DNA of 35,836 bases. Origin: Lentisphaerae bacterium RIFOXYC12_FULL_60_16. GTDB lineage: Bacteria > Verrucomicrobiota > Kiritimatiellia > UBA8416 > YA12-FULL-60-10. The position numbers and the translations under genes were made by a program. Each line of letters opens with the position of its first letter. The stretch's first letter is position 1. The notes under the pieces are model-generated. The model saw only the letters and a list, made by a program, of their open reading frames with translations, was not told the origin of the DNA and did not search any database. The stretch lies in assembly GCA_001803315.1 (NCBI GenBank), contig MHBQ01000071.1, forward strand, positions 2,218 through 38,053, written 5' to 3'. Shown piece after piece: positions 1-7,741 of this stretch.

Positions 1-1188
1 GAAACCTCCTGTTGGTGGGCCATCTTCAACACCGCATGGGAGGTTTACGGCGAAGCGCGCTATGCCTGGGCGCTTAAACAGATCAACGGCGGGAAGGCCG
101 CACGAGCGGACCAGCCCCCGCCGCCCTGGTTGAGCGGCCACCATGCCGGACTGGAATTCGTCCGCATCGAACCGAGGGATTACCCGGACGGGGAATCCCC
201 CTTCACGGTCGACCGCAATTTTTCCCTGGCTGGGCGGCACATCGCCGGCTGTTCGCTGTTCCCTGTTCACGGGGCCGCCATTCTGCGGGCCGATCCGGCC
301 GACCGGGAGGCTCCGGGGATCCATCTCTACTGGGGACGGCATTGGTCCGGACACCGTTCTCCGGCCGCCCTGCATCTGGACATCCATGCCTTCGGTCGTC
401 TGCTCACGAACACCCCGTTCGTTTCCCTGGGCTACCGCGATTCGCGGCATCTGACCTGGAACCGGACAACGATCGCCCATAATACCGTCACCGTTGACGA
501 AACGCCGATGTTTCCCTACGACGCGGAGGGCGACTCCATCTGGGAGTATGATCTGTGGCGCGATTCGATTTCGGATGGCGTGCTGGAGGCCTTCCAAGCC
601 ACCCCGGCATTCAGTGCCGTCCGGGTATCGAACGATAATGTTTATCCGGATGTCCGGCTGGAGCGGTCGGTGCTGTTGACACGGGACTATCTGGTGGATG
701 TCTACCGGGTTGCGGCCGACCGTGAACGGAAACTGGATTGGGCCCTGCATGGCTCGGCGGATCTGGCATTTGAAGTTGGAAAAGGTGAACCGGTCGATCT
801 CGGCGCCCGGCGCGGCTATCAGCACCTGTCCCGGGCTGTCCGGCAGGAAACCGGAACGGAATGGACCGTTCTTCCCTACCGAGCCGGCGAAGCCGGCGGA
901 CAGGTTTTGCTGTGGATGCGTGGCGCGCCGGAAATGTCCCTGATTCTGGCCACCGATCCGGTTCCGGAAGGGAACGATCTTCCGGCGCAACCTTCAACCC
1001 TCATGTTGAGAACCTGCGCGGCGGCGGCGACATTCGCCGCGATCTGGTCGTTTGATGCGCGGCAACCGTTAACGGCGGCCATCCGGCAGAACGACCCTGA
1101 AGCGCTGCGGATCGATATTGCTTCACCAAGCGGCCGGCACTCCTGGCGCCTACCGGCGGCAGGTGAAATCCAGGCGCTTCATTCCTGA
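1..1188 (+). CDS. heparinase II/III-like protein, C-terminal part (5' end outside window)
   Basis: The reading frame is open from base 1 to the stop at 1186-1188, so this is the last 395 residues of a longer protein. The first residues (ETSCWWAIFNTAWEVYGEAR) look like the end of an alpha-helical toroid. The rest is the beta-rich C-terminal domain found in heparinase II/III-like polysaccharide lyases. It includes the family-typical stretch HNTVTVDETPMFPYDAEGD, encoded near 475-530. Such enzymes cleave uronate-containing glycans by beta-elimination. The catalytic toroid is mostly missing here, so activity and substrate cannot be judged. A TTG at 130 could be mistaken for the start but lies inside the gene. 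The sulfatase downstream fits a sulfated-glycan degradation locus. The family call rests on the C-terminal pattern only. Confidence 0.72.
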   Translation, partial: ETSCWWAIFNTAWEVYGEARYAWALKQINGGKAARADQPPPPWLSGHHAGLEFVRIEPRDYPDGESPFTVDRNFSLAGRHIAGCSLFPVHGAAILRADPADREAPGIHLYWGRHWSGHRSPAALHLDIHAFGRLLTNTPFVSLGYRDSRHLTWNRTTIAHNTVTVDETPMFPYDAEGDSIWEYDLWRDSISDGVLEAFQATPAFSAVRVSNDNVYPDVRLERSVLLTRDYLVDVYRVAADRERKLDWALHGSADLAFEVGKGEPVDLGARRGYQHLSRAVRQETGTEWTVLPYRAGEAGGQVLLWMRGAPEMSLILATDPVPEGNDLPAQPSTLMLRTCAAAATFAAIWSFDARQPLTAAIRQNDPEALRIDIASPSGRHSWRLPAAGEIQALHS

Positions 1189-1252
1189 AGAGAAACAAGG
1201 CAGAGGTCAGTATCGGAATCGAACAAACCGTACTCGAAAGGGGAGTCGCTTA

Positions 1253-1606
1253 ATGAACAAGGCAATCGCAACGATCTGTGCAATGATGGTGGCCGGAGCG
1301 TGTCTGGCACAGGAGAACATCAACCCCGAGGTGGTGGAACTGACGAAAAAGCTAGACTCGATCATCATTCCCGCGGTTGATTTGCGTGAGGCGAATCTCG
1401 CCGATGTGGTGGGTTTCCTCACGGCCGCCGCCAAGGAGCATGACGCGGAGAAGGCAGGCGTGAACCTGGTGCTGATGGATCGGGAGAACCAGTCCACGGT
1501 TACGCTCACGCTCCAGAAGGTCTCACTCCACAAGATCCTGAAACTCGTCGGCGAGATGGCCGGACTCTCCGTGGACGTGGAGGAAGGTGTTGTCGTGTTG
1601 AGGTAG
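1253..1606 (+). CDS. small exported protein with secretin/TonB short N-terminal (STN)-like domain
   Basis: A 117-residue protein. The ATG at 1253 follows a good ribosome site (AAAGGGGAG). Residues 1-20 form a signal peptide ending in CLAQE. The mature part (DLREANLADVVGFLTAAAKE, then VTLTLQKVSLHKILKLVGEM and a final VDVEEGVVVLR) has the beta-alpha-beta pattern of STN-like domains seen at the N terminus of secretins and TonB receptors. There is no channel domain, so the protein is a free-standing periplasmic module. It might bind a partner in a secretion or pilus system, but this is inference. It starts 64 bp after the heparinase-like gene and could share its transcript. An in-frame upstream extension to 1118 overlaps the previous gene and lacks a ribosome site. 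Confidence 0.7.
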   Translation: MNKAIATICAMMVAGACLAQENINPEVVELTKKLDSIIIPAVDLREANLADVVGFLTAAAKEHDAEKAGVNLVLMDRENQSTVTLTLQKVSLHKILKLVGEMAGLSVDVEEGVVVLR

Positions 1607-1820
1607 CCAAAAGCGGAGAAGCAATGGCCAGACCAAAAAGCTGGTTCTGGAAAAGGCACAACTGGTGCGTCTGCTGCAAGCGTATGAACACGCGACGGGG
1701 CAGGCAATCGCCTCCACAGGACTCGCCGGCCAGCGCGGCCGGCGAATAGAAGGGAAAAGGTCAACACGGATTGAAGCGATGGGAGGCCCCAACAAGCCGC
1801 TGACCGTACGCCGCTAACAT
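1602..1820 (+). other. possible small or decayed coding stretch after the STN gene
   Basis: Two overlapping open frames follow the STN gene. One (1624-1749, 41 codons) has an ATG with GGAG six bases upstream, but its product is unusually rich in Trp, Cys and Arg. The other (about 1605-1817) has no ATG but reads like a natural amphipathic segment (LVLEKAQLVRLLQAYEHATG). This could be the remnant of a gene that lost its start, or chance. No family was recognised. Confidence 0.2.
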
Positions 1821-1894
1821 GCCGCCGGTTCGCAGTCTTGAAGTTCACGGCCGAGTAGTGACGGGTTTATAGGGCGGGTTGGCTTGACTTGAGA

Positions 1895-1960
1895 AACCCA
1901 GGGACAGACGAGATATCTACAAAAGCGGGTGGCGATGGTCAGCATAGGTTGTCCCTGGGT
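1895..1960. repeat. GGGACAGAC-type dispersed repeat, partial/inverted copy
   Basis: The sequence CCCAGGGACAGAC at 1898-1910 is followed about 40 bp later by the inverted form GTCCCTGGG (1950-1958). The same core recurs near 3577, 4431, 4496 and 6275. In other bacteria such GGGACAGAC palindromes are commonly linked to REP-associated tyrosine transposases (RAYTs). No transposase gene is seen here. Confidence 0.5.
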
Positions 1961-2012
1961 CACCCTGATCCACGCAAACCTTGGGGACGGATCGCAGACA
2001 GGAGGAACACCG

Positions 2013-3503
2013 GTGAATGTTTTGTGGTTCATGACGGATCAGCATCGGGCGGACTGCCTGGGATGCATGCGGCCGCACTATGCCCAAACCCCCAACATTG
2101 ACCGGCTGGCCGCGGAAGGGATTCTTTTTGAGAACGCCTTCTGTCAGTCCCCTGTATGTATGGCGTCCCGGGCCTCGTTGTTCACGGGGCGTTATCCGGC
2201 GGCGGTGCGCGTTCGCGGGATGGGCGTCCTGCCGCCCGCGGAGACGACCTTCCCGGAAGTTCTGCAGAGAAACGGATTCCATACGGCGGCCTTCGGGAAG
2301 GTCCACTTTACGCCGGAACAATATGTTCGCAACGAACTGCACGAGGAATCCCCCACGCTGGACTGGCGGCGTTTTCTGAAAATGGCGGGCATTCCGCCCA
2401 TTCCCGAGGATCCCTGCAAGGAACGATACGGGTTCCAGACGTATGTGGGGTGTGAGGATATCCTGCAGGGTGAATTCAAAAAGTGGCTGAAAGAAAAGGG
2501 GCAATCCTCCCTGCTGGAGGGGAAGCCGGAGAAATGGAGCGCCGCGGGGCCGGGTGATTTATATGTTTCGCATTATCCTTCGGAATATCATCCCACCACC
2601 TTCATCGCCGGACAGGCCGCCGAATTCATCGAAGCGCGGAAAGGACAGGCGCAACCCTGGTTTACCTTCTGCTCTTTTGTTGCGCCCCACCATCCGTTTG
2701 AGGCGCCGGAGGATCAGTTGGCCCGGTATGATGCCGGTTCCCTGCCTTTGCCTCCCACAGCGGGAGATGTGGAAGCGGCGCTAATCCCTTCCCCCGCGTC
2801 AGATGCCATCGGGGAGATGTGTCGCTATCCGGAGGATGTCCAACGTCGCCTGATACTCCATTACCTGGCAAGCATCAGCCTGGTGGATGATGGCGTGGGC
2901 AGGGTTTTGTCGGCGTTGGAACGAAGCGGTCAGAAGGAAAACACGATCATTCTTTTCACCAGTGATCATGGGGAATTCCTCGGGCATCATGGGCTTTTGC
3001 GGAAGCCGTCCCTGCATTATGATGAAACGTTGCAGGTGCCGCTCTTGATCCGGCTTCCGGGGGGGCAACACACCGGACGGCGGGTGTCGGATCTGGTGGA
3101 GTTAACCGATGTGCATCCCACGCTCCTGGGGTTGCTCGGACTGCCGGTGAATGAGGGCGTGCAGGGGATAGACTGGTCGTCCCCGCTTCGTTCCGGCGGA
3201 CCCATCGGCAGGGAGAATGTGTATGCCGACATGTTTGATCTGGAACCAATGCGTTTCGGGAAGCGGTTTGGTCCCTATATGGCGGTGCAGACGCTTCGGA
3301 CGAAACACTGGAAATTGAACGTCTATCCCGCTGCCGGCCCGCAATATGGCCAGCTTTTTGATCTGGTGAATGATCCCGGCGAAACGCAGAACCGGTATGC
3401 CGATCCTGCCTGCCGGGACCGGAGGGAAGCACTGCTATGGTGTCTTCTCCAGCGCTTGTATAAAAACACGGATCCGCTTCCCTTTTGGTTGACACAATTT
3501 TAG
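2013..3503 (+). CDS. sulfatase (type I, formylglycine-dependent)
   Basis: A 496-residue sulfatase of the alkaline-phosphatase superfamily, hydrolysing sulfate esters, probably on polysaccharides. The GTG at 2013 is chosen because GGAGG lies at 2001-2005 and the family's N-terminal strand (NVLWFMTDQHRADCLG) begins there. The longer frame from 1929 adds unrelated residues. The formylglycine motif is C-M-A-S-R at residues 49-53, a C-x-A-x-R variant of the common C-x-P-S-R, so maturation by FGE or anSME would be needed; neither enzyme is in the window. The C-terminal metal and active-site segment SDHGEFLGHHGLLRK is present. No signal peptide is visible from this start, so the enzyme may be cytoplasmic or exported by another route. 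The specific substrate cannot be read from sequence. Confidence 0.93.
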   Translation: MNVLWFMTDQHRADCLGCMRPHYAQTPNIDRLAAEGILFENAFCQSPVCMASRASLFTGRYPAAVRVRGMGVLPPAETTFPEVLQRNGFHTAAFGKVHFTPEQYVRNELHEESPTLDWRRFLKMAGIPPIPEDPCKERYGFQTYVGCEDILQGEFKKWLKEKGQSSLLEGKPEKWSAAGPGDLYVSHYPSEYHPTTFIAGQAAEFIEARKGQAQPWFTFCSFVAPHHPFEAPEDQLARYDAGSLPLPPTAGDVEAALIPSPASDAIGEMCRYPEDVQRRLILHYLASISLVDDGVGRVLSALERSGQKENTIILFTSDHGEFLGHHGLLRKPSLHYDETLQVPLLIRLPGGQHTGRRVSDLVELTDVHPTLLGLLGLPVNEGVQGIDWSSPLRSGGPIGRENVYADMFDLEPMRFGKRFGPYMAVQTLRTKHWKLNVYPAAGPQYGQLFDLVNDPGETQNRYADPACRDRREALLWCLLQRLYKNTDPLPFWLTQF

Positions 3504-3570
3504 CCTGCATATGGCATAAAGCTCAGCGGCCTCATACAATATGCACCACTGTGCCAATGGGAGAATCCGA

Positions 3571-3640
3571 GAATCCGGGGACAGACAAACGGCTGATTAA
3601 CGACCCTCCCGTCCCTTCAGAGCAAGATCGCCCGGTTTCT
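3571..3640. repeat. GGGACAGAC-type dispersed repeat copy B
   Basis: AATCCGGGGACAGACAAAC begins at 3572 and is followed by CGGCTG, then CCCTCCCGTCCCT. It matches the copy at 6272-6350 in order and spacing, with a shorter middle. Lies in the 212-bp gap between the sulfatase and the toxin-antitoxin pair. The rest of the gap holds only a small hairpin (GTCCAC/GTGGAC near 3665-3680) and no gene. Confidence 0.55.
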
Positions 3641-3715
3641 CCACTGAGGGACGTGCTCCGTCATGTCCACGGCGGTGGACCGCCGGCACCATCGTTACGT
3701 TGGTAAGGCCGTAGG

Positions 3716-4051
3716 TCAGGCAAGCCGGCGGCGGAGTTCCGCAAGGAGGTGCGGTAGATCTTGCGAAATGATTTTCCAGATGATGTCCTTATCCACATCG
3801 AAGTAGCCATGGATGAGCCGGTTCCGGGTGCCAATGATGGCGCGCCACGAGATTCCCGTATCCTGATTGCGTACCGACTCACTCACCGCCGCTGCGGCCT
3901 CGCCAATGATTTCAAGAAGCCGAGTCAAGGCGAGCGTGAGTTGTTCATCGGTGTCCAGGTCAGCACGGGTGCGGTTCTTCGAGAAAGTCATGGCTTTCTC
4001 GGTTGCCTCCAGCATGTGCCGTAGTCGGACGGCATCTTCAGGCGACAGCAT
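3716..4051 (-). CDS. hepT: HepT-like HEPN ribonuclease toxin
   Basis: A 111-residue all-helical protein of the DUF86/HepT family. It has the HEPN RNase motif R-x4-H-x-Y as RNRLIHGY in the C-terminal half, followed by the family-typical FDVDKDIIW. HepT toxins cut RNA and are neutralised when the partner MntA adds AMP units to a tyrosine next to this motif. The start ATG lies inside the end of the upstream nucleotidyltransferase gene (overlap of 14 nt), indicating translational coupling. The length matches the family and no key residue is missing. Its function as a type VII toxin-antitoxin system is inferred from family knowledge and gene order. Possible biological role: phage defence or stabilisation of the locus. 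Confidence 0.9.
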   Translation of the reverse strand: MLSPEDAVRLRHMLEATEKAMTFSKNRTRADLDTDEQLTLALTRLLEIIGEAAAAVSESVRNQDTGISWRAIIGTRNRLIHGYFDVDKDIIWKIISQDLPHLLAELRRRLA

Positions 4052-4337
4052 ACTGCACCTCTGCTTCGCGGAGCACGCGATCGCGGAAGAAACGGCTTAG
4101 AAAGGATGGTGTATTCAAATCCACCTTTCTACCCAGAAGCTCCGACAACTCGATTTCCATTTCAAAGAACTTGAAGCCTGGAACATGGGCTTCTTCAAAT
4201 TCAACCAGAACGTCTACGTCGCTCTCGGGACCGAAATCAGGTCTTAGAGCCGAACCAAAGATGGACAACTGACGGATGTGATGTCGCTCACAGAAGGCGC
4301 GAATGTCCGATTGCGGTAGGTTAAGCTTCGGATTCAT
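4038..4337 (-). CDS. mntA: MntA-like nucleotidyltransferase antitoxin
   Basis: A 99-residue minimal nucleotidyltransferase. It carries the GS-x10-D-x-D signature as GSALRPDFGPESDVD, followed by VLVEF. In this family the aspartates bind metal and the enzyme transfers AMP to the HepT partner. It precedes and overlaps hepT, the usual order for this type VII toxin-antitoxin pair. The ATG at 4337 (MNPKLNLPQSDIR) is preferred over a TTG at 4373. Neither has a ribosome site. A TTGACT element at 4373-4368 would place transcription start close to the ATG if it is a -35, but the matching -10 (CATCGT) is weak. The pair sits between dispersed repeats, which fits horizontal movement. Confidence 0.88.
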   Translation of the reverse strand: MNPKLNLPQSDIRAFCERHHIRQLSIFGSALRPDFGPESDVDVLVEFEEAHVPGFKFFEMEIELSELLGRKVDLNTPSFLSRFFRDRVLREAEVQYAVA

Positions 4338-4373
4338 AATGGTGACGATGTCTGATGCAAGGGCGAAAGTCAA

Positions 4374-4894
4374 GTGTTTTGCCCAGGAAACAGGATCACG
4401 CCCCGGTGGTCTTGGGAAAAGGGAAGCTAAGGGACACCCAAACTATCGCCCCCCAACGGCTGTGTCACGTCCTGATAGATAACCCCTAGATACTCAGGGA
4501 CAGACGTAATAGTATCCGGCGCCATCGGCCTTGATCCGAACGTGTCTCATGGCGTCTCCTCCCCGAAACCGGACCATTCGGTCCCTCTATACCCTGTAAA
4601 GGAAACAGCAGGTGCAATTTCCACAAATTTCTGCAAATATTTTGTGTGTCCCTGAGTTATCCGGCCGGTTCAATCCCGGAATACGCAGGCGAGTAGAAAC
4701 GCCCAAAGCCCGGAGCGGATCTTATGCGAAGGGGCGCCAGAAGTGATTGGGGCCTAGTTCAATCGATGATTTTGTCCAAATCGTCGAAATCTTATAAAAA
4801 TCGTCTACCTCCTAAAACATGTATTTACTGTCAATATAAGACCTTCTATTTATTTTTTCATTGCAATAAGATGACCATGATGTAGTGTTTTGAT
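4374..4894. other. 520-bp non-coding region with repeats and AT-rich upstream region
   Basis: No gene is supported here. 4431-4510 holds dispersed repeat material. From about 4760 to 4894 the sequence becomes markedly AT-rich (runs such as TTATTTTTTCATTG) in contrast to the GC-rich surroundings, and leads into the AAA_14 ATPase gene. A possible -10-like TATAAA occurs at 4793-4798 with TTGTCC 15 bp upstream, a short spacer. The base composition suggests imported DNA. Confidence 0.5.
4431..4510. repeat. GGGACAGAC-type dispersed repeat copy C
   Basis: GGGACACCCAAACTATCGCC at 4431 matches the left part of the copy at 6275, and the right part (GTCCTGATAGATAACCCCTAG) matches GTCCCTGATAGGTAATTCCTGG there. 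A further GGGACAGAC core follows at 4497-4505. A lone inverted half, GTGTCCCTGAG, lies near 4646. The alignment between copies is by eye. Confidence 0.55.
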
Positions 4895-6259
4895 ATGAAT
4901 AGAGCCAGTTCTGCTGACTTAAAACAATGGATTGGGCAAGCGGGCCGACTTCCCTTGGTGTTGCGTGGAGCCCGTCAGGTAGGCAAAACCTGGCTCGTTC
5001 GGCAACTGGCAAAAGAACTTGACCTTCGTTTGATCGAAATCAACTTCGAACGGGCTGGGACCGAGGTTACCGGCATCTTCAAGACCAAAGATCCGGTCGT
5101 GATCCTCCGCGCACTCGAACTGCTGGCGGGTCACAAAATCGATCCTCCGCGTTCCCTGCTGTTCCTCGACGAGATACAAGCTATGCCGCAGGTTCTTGCC
5201 AATCTGCGCTGGTTCGCGGAGGAACTACCGCAACTGCCGGTCATCGCCGCGGGCTCGCTGCTGGATTTCGTATTGGCCGACCACGCCTTCAGCATGCCGG
5301 TGGGACGGATCGCCTATCTTCATCTGGAGCCCATGAATTTCGAGGAATTCCTCCAGGCGGTTGGAGAAGAGGAACTGCTCAAGGAAGTCGTGCAATGGAC
5401 GTTCGACGCCCCATTCCAGGAGGTTGCGCATGTCCGTCTGTCCGAGTGTTATCGCGACTTCCTGATCGTCGGCGGCATGCCGAAAGTCGCGCAATGCTGG
5501 ATCGACCACCGGTCGTTGCTGGAGTGCGCTGAACTCCAGCAGTCTCTGCTCGGCACGTACCGCGACGATTTCGCAAAGTACTCGCGGCGTCTTCCGGTCG
5601 AACGTATGGGACGAGTCATGGAATCCATCCCCAGAATGCTGGGTCAAACTTTCAAATACTCCCGTGTGGCGGACGGCGAAAGGAGCACCGCCATACGAGA
5701 AGCGCTGGAACTGCTCTGCCGCGCCCGTCTGGCCACTCGCGTGCAGGCCACCACGGGAATGGGCATTCCCTTGGGGGGAGATATCCGGGAACGGGTTTTC
5801 AAAGTCATTTTCCTCGATTCCGGGCTGGTCTGCGCGGCCCTGGGACTGACGTTGCAGCGGGTCTCGGACTTGGCCGACCTGGTCCTGGTGAACGAGGGAG
5901 GGTTGGCCGAACAATCGGTGGGACAGGTTCTCCGCGCCGCTCTCCCCCATTTTGCCGAGCGCGCCCTTTACTTTTGGAGCAGTGATCGGAAAGGCGCCGT
6001 GGCCGAAGTGGACTACCTGGTCCAACACGGATCCCGGATCATCCCCGTCGAGGTCAAGGCGGGAACGACGGGAACCCTCAAGTCGTTGCACCAATTCATG
6101 GCGATTCGGCGCCTGGATCTGGCGGTGCGGATCAACGCCGACAGGCCCTCCGCCGCCATGATCAACGTCAAAACGACGGAAGGTGTGCCGGTTCTGTACC
6201 GCTTGCTGTCCGTCCCATTCTATTTAGCCGGCCAGTTGCATCGCCTTCTCGATCGGTAA
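4895..6259 (+). CDS. AAA_14/DUF4143 family ATPase with PD-(D/E)XK-like C terminus
   Basis: A 454-residue protein. The N-terminal AAA ATPase domain has Walker A GARQVGKT (residues 25-32) and Walker B LLFLDEIQ (88-95). The DUF4143 C-terminal region contains D373 in AEVDYLV and E386-V-K388 in PVEVKAG, the spacing expected of a PD-(D/E)XK nuclease-like core. These ATPases are common in anaerobes and archaea and their role is poorly known; links to mobile DNA or stress have been proposed. The ATG at 4895 has no ribosome site and lies downstream of an AT-rich stretch, suggesting an imported gene with weak or leaderless initiation. A second protein of the same class is encoded at 17830-19059. Confidence 0.9.
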   Translation: MNRASSADLKQWIGQAGRLPLVLRGARQVGKTWLVRQLAKELDLRLIEINFERAGTEVTGIFKTKDPVVILRALELLAGHKIDPPRSLLFLDEIQAMPQVLANLRWFAEELPQLPVIAAGSLLDFVLADHAFSMPVGRIAYLHLEPMNFEEFLQAVGEEELLKEVVQWTFDAPFQEVAHVRLSECYRDFLIVGGMPKVAQCWIDHRSLLECAELQQSLLGTYRDDFAKYSRRLPVERMGRVMESIPRMLGQTFKYSRVADGERSTAIREALELLCRARLATRVQATTGMGIPLGGDIRERVFKVIFLDSGLVCAALGLTLQRVSDLADLVLVNEGGLAEQSVGQVLRAALPHFAERALYFWSSDRKGAVAEVDYLVQHGSRIIPVEVKAGTTGTLKSLHQFMAIRRLDLAVRINADRPSAAMINVKTTEGVPVLYRLLSVPFYLAGQLHRLLDR

Positions 6260-6271
6260 CTGACATTCTCT

Positions 6272-6350
6272 AACCCAGGGACAGACAAACTATCACCCCC
6301 ACCGGCTGAACAACACCCCTCCCGTCCCTGATAGGTAATTCCTGGACCGG
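6272..6350. repeat. GGGACAGAC-type dispersed repeat copy A (fullest)
   Basis: CCCAGGGACAGACAAACTAT opens the copy and GTCCCTGATAGGTAATTCCTGG closes it; the outer parts are imperfect inverted repeats (CCAGG...CCTGG and GGGAC...GTCCC). Copies at 3571 and 4431 share its order of blocks, including CGGCTG and CCCTCCCGTCCC. It lies just after the AAA_14 ATPase gene. Confidence 0.6.
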
Positions 6351-6395
6351 CGATTGCCCGTCCGTTACCGAAAACCCGATTCCCCGGCACCTTGC

Positions 6396-6773
6396 ATGCC
6401 GGGTTCACTCCACAAGGTCCATACGTTGCCCTCCGGAACAAACAACTATGCTGAGCGTCGCCGACAAAGGATGGCCGAGCTTGAGGAACGTCGCCGGCAA
6501 ATGGGGGAGGCTCCTACAATAATACCGGAAGAATTGAAGAAGCAGTTGGAATCGTACCAGTTGGAATTGATTCGGGCAGGAGGAGCGAAGGGGCCGCCAT
6601 TGCCATTGCCTATGCCTTTGACCCAGGAGATGGATGACCGGTTGGTGGAGGAAGGGGTGTTGGCCCCGGCGGGAGATGAAACTCCGATGAAAGCCGTTCC
6701 TTATGTCCCTAAAACCGGTTTGAACGAACCACCGCAAGCCGACATGGAGACCACTCTCCCGCTGGAGGAATGA
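6396..6773 (+). CDS. small hypothetical protein, charged N-terminal helix and proline-rich tail
   Basis: About 125 residues from the ATG at 6396, or 139 from a TTG at 6354. Neither start has a clear ribosome site, and an internal ATG at 6471 (MAELEERRRQMGE) is also possible. The middle is a charged, probably helical segment (AERRRQRMAELEERRRQ), followed by a second helix EELKKQLESYQLELIRAGG and then proline-rich sequence (GPPLPLPMPL). It ends with acidic residues. There is no signal peptide or membrane segment, and no family is recognised. The frame reads naturally, but codon bias was not computed. It follows the dispersed repeat after the ATPase gene. Confidence 0.4.
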   Translation: MPGSLHKVHTLPSGTNNYAERRRQRMAELEERRRQMGEAPTIIPEELKKQLESYQLELIRAGGAKGPPLPLPMPLTQEMDDRLVEEGVLAPAGDETPMKAVPYVPKTGLNEPPQADMETTLPLEE

Positions 6774-6835
6774 GTCGGAAGAGGAGGTTCACAATCCTGT
6801 TGTGCCCACCCTCTTCCCGTATACCGATGGAAAAC

Positions 6836-6871
6836 CAGCGGGACCGCTCGTAGAGCGGGGCTGCATTTTTT
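6836..6871 (+). terminator. hairpin with downstream T run
   Basis: A perfect stem CCGCTC-GTA-GAGCGG at 6844-6858 is extended by an outer CAGC/GCTG pairing. It is followed by six T residues at 6866-6871. It fits a factor-independent terminator for the genes to its left. A related sequence (GGGACTGCTCGTAGCGCGG) occurs at 19110-19128 without the T run, so it may also be a dispersed element. Confidence 0.5.
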
Positions 6872-6990
6872 CCGGCTGTAACCGGTGGCGGTTAAGCGTT
6901 GACTTGATGGGGCCCTGCGAGCATGTTGGATTCGTCCGGGTGGCGTCCTGAAAGGCCGGTGTGTGAAAGAACCGGAGTGACATCTTCCCT

Positions 6991-7740
6991 ATGCAGACAT
7001 TGCGCATCCTCACCGTCAATATCCATAAGGGGTTCTCCCTGGGGAATCGCCATTTCGTGCTGCACCGGTTGCGTGACGCGATCCGTTCAACCCATGCCGA
7101 TGTGGTTTTCCTGCAGGAGGTGGTCGGTCAGAATACCCGCAAGGCGGCCCGCCACCATGACTGGCCGGATCAGGCACAACACGAATACCTGGCCGATTCC
7201 GTCTGGGCCCACCATGCCTATGGCCAGAACGCCCTGTATCCGCACGGCCATCACGGGAATGCCATCCTGTCCCGGTTTCCCATTGTTCATTCCGAACAGA
7301 TCGATACCACCACCAACCGGATGGAACAGCGCGGGTTCCTGTATGGTGCGGTGGACCTGCCCGATGGCGGGGACCCGCTGCATTGCCTGTGCATTCACCT
7401 GGGACTTTTCGCCGCGTCGCGTAAAAAACAGCTGCGCCTGCATGCCGACTTCATCGATCGGCGCATCCCGCACGATGCGCCGATGATCATGGCCGGCGAT
7501 TTCAACGACTGGCGCGGGGACGGGGTGGACGAGTTCGCCCGTCGGCTCAACCTCAAGGATGCGGCCACGGAAATCTCGGGACGGAAGGCACGGACTTTTC
7601 CGGCGCACCTGCCGCTGCTGCCGCTCGACCGTATTTACATCCGCGGATTGTCGGCCCGGCAATGCACCACGCATTACCGGGGGGCGTGGAAGCAACTATC
7701 CGATCATGCAGCCCTGCTCGTGGAAAGTGAACGAACCTGA
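6991..7740 (+). CDS. endonuclease/exonuclease/phosphatase (EEP) family protein, YbhP-like
   Basis: A 249-residue metal-dependent phosphodiesterase. Family motifs are in order: N10 and H12 in LTVNIHKG, the conserved E in VVFLQEV (near residue 43), GDFND in IMAGDFNDW, and the terminal SDHAAL with the catalytic His. EEP enzymes hydrolyse DNA, RNA, phospholipids or phosphorylated sugars, so the substrate is open. The stop is followed after one base by the cardiolipin synthase start, so the two are co-translated or nearly so. The same order occurs in E. coli as ybhP-clsB, which suggests a role in membrane phospholipid metabolism. No signal peptide is seen. A GGAG lies 13 bases before the ATG, further than usual. 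Confidence 0.88.
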   Translation: MQTLRILTVNIHKGFSLGNRHFVLHRLRDAIRSTHADVVFLQEVVGQNTRKAARHHDWPDQAQHEYLADSVWAHHAYGQNALYPHGHHGNAILSRFPIVHSEQIDTTTNRMEQRGFLYGAVDLPDGGDPLHCLCIHLGLFAASRKKQLRLHADFIDRRIPHDAPMIMAGDFNDWRGDGVDEFARRLNLKDAATEISGRKARTFPAHLPLLPLDRIYIRGLSARQCTTHYRGAWKQLSDHAALLVESERT

Positions 7741-7741
7741 C

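Noticed and set aside
1207-1848. 213-codon open frame on the minus strand
   Set aside because: It is antisense to the STN-like gene, Ser/Thr-rich and without a ribosome site.
4661-4685. GCCGGTTCAATCCCGGA resembling a tRNA T-arm
   Set aside because: The 4-bp stem is the only tRNA feature; no anticodon arm or acceptor pairing was found around it.
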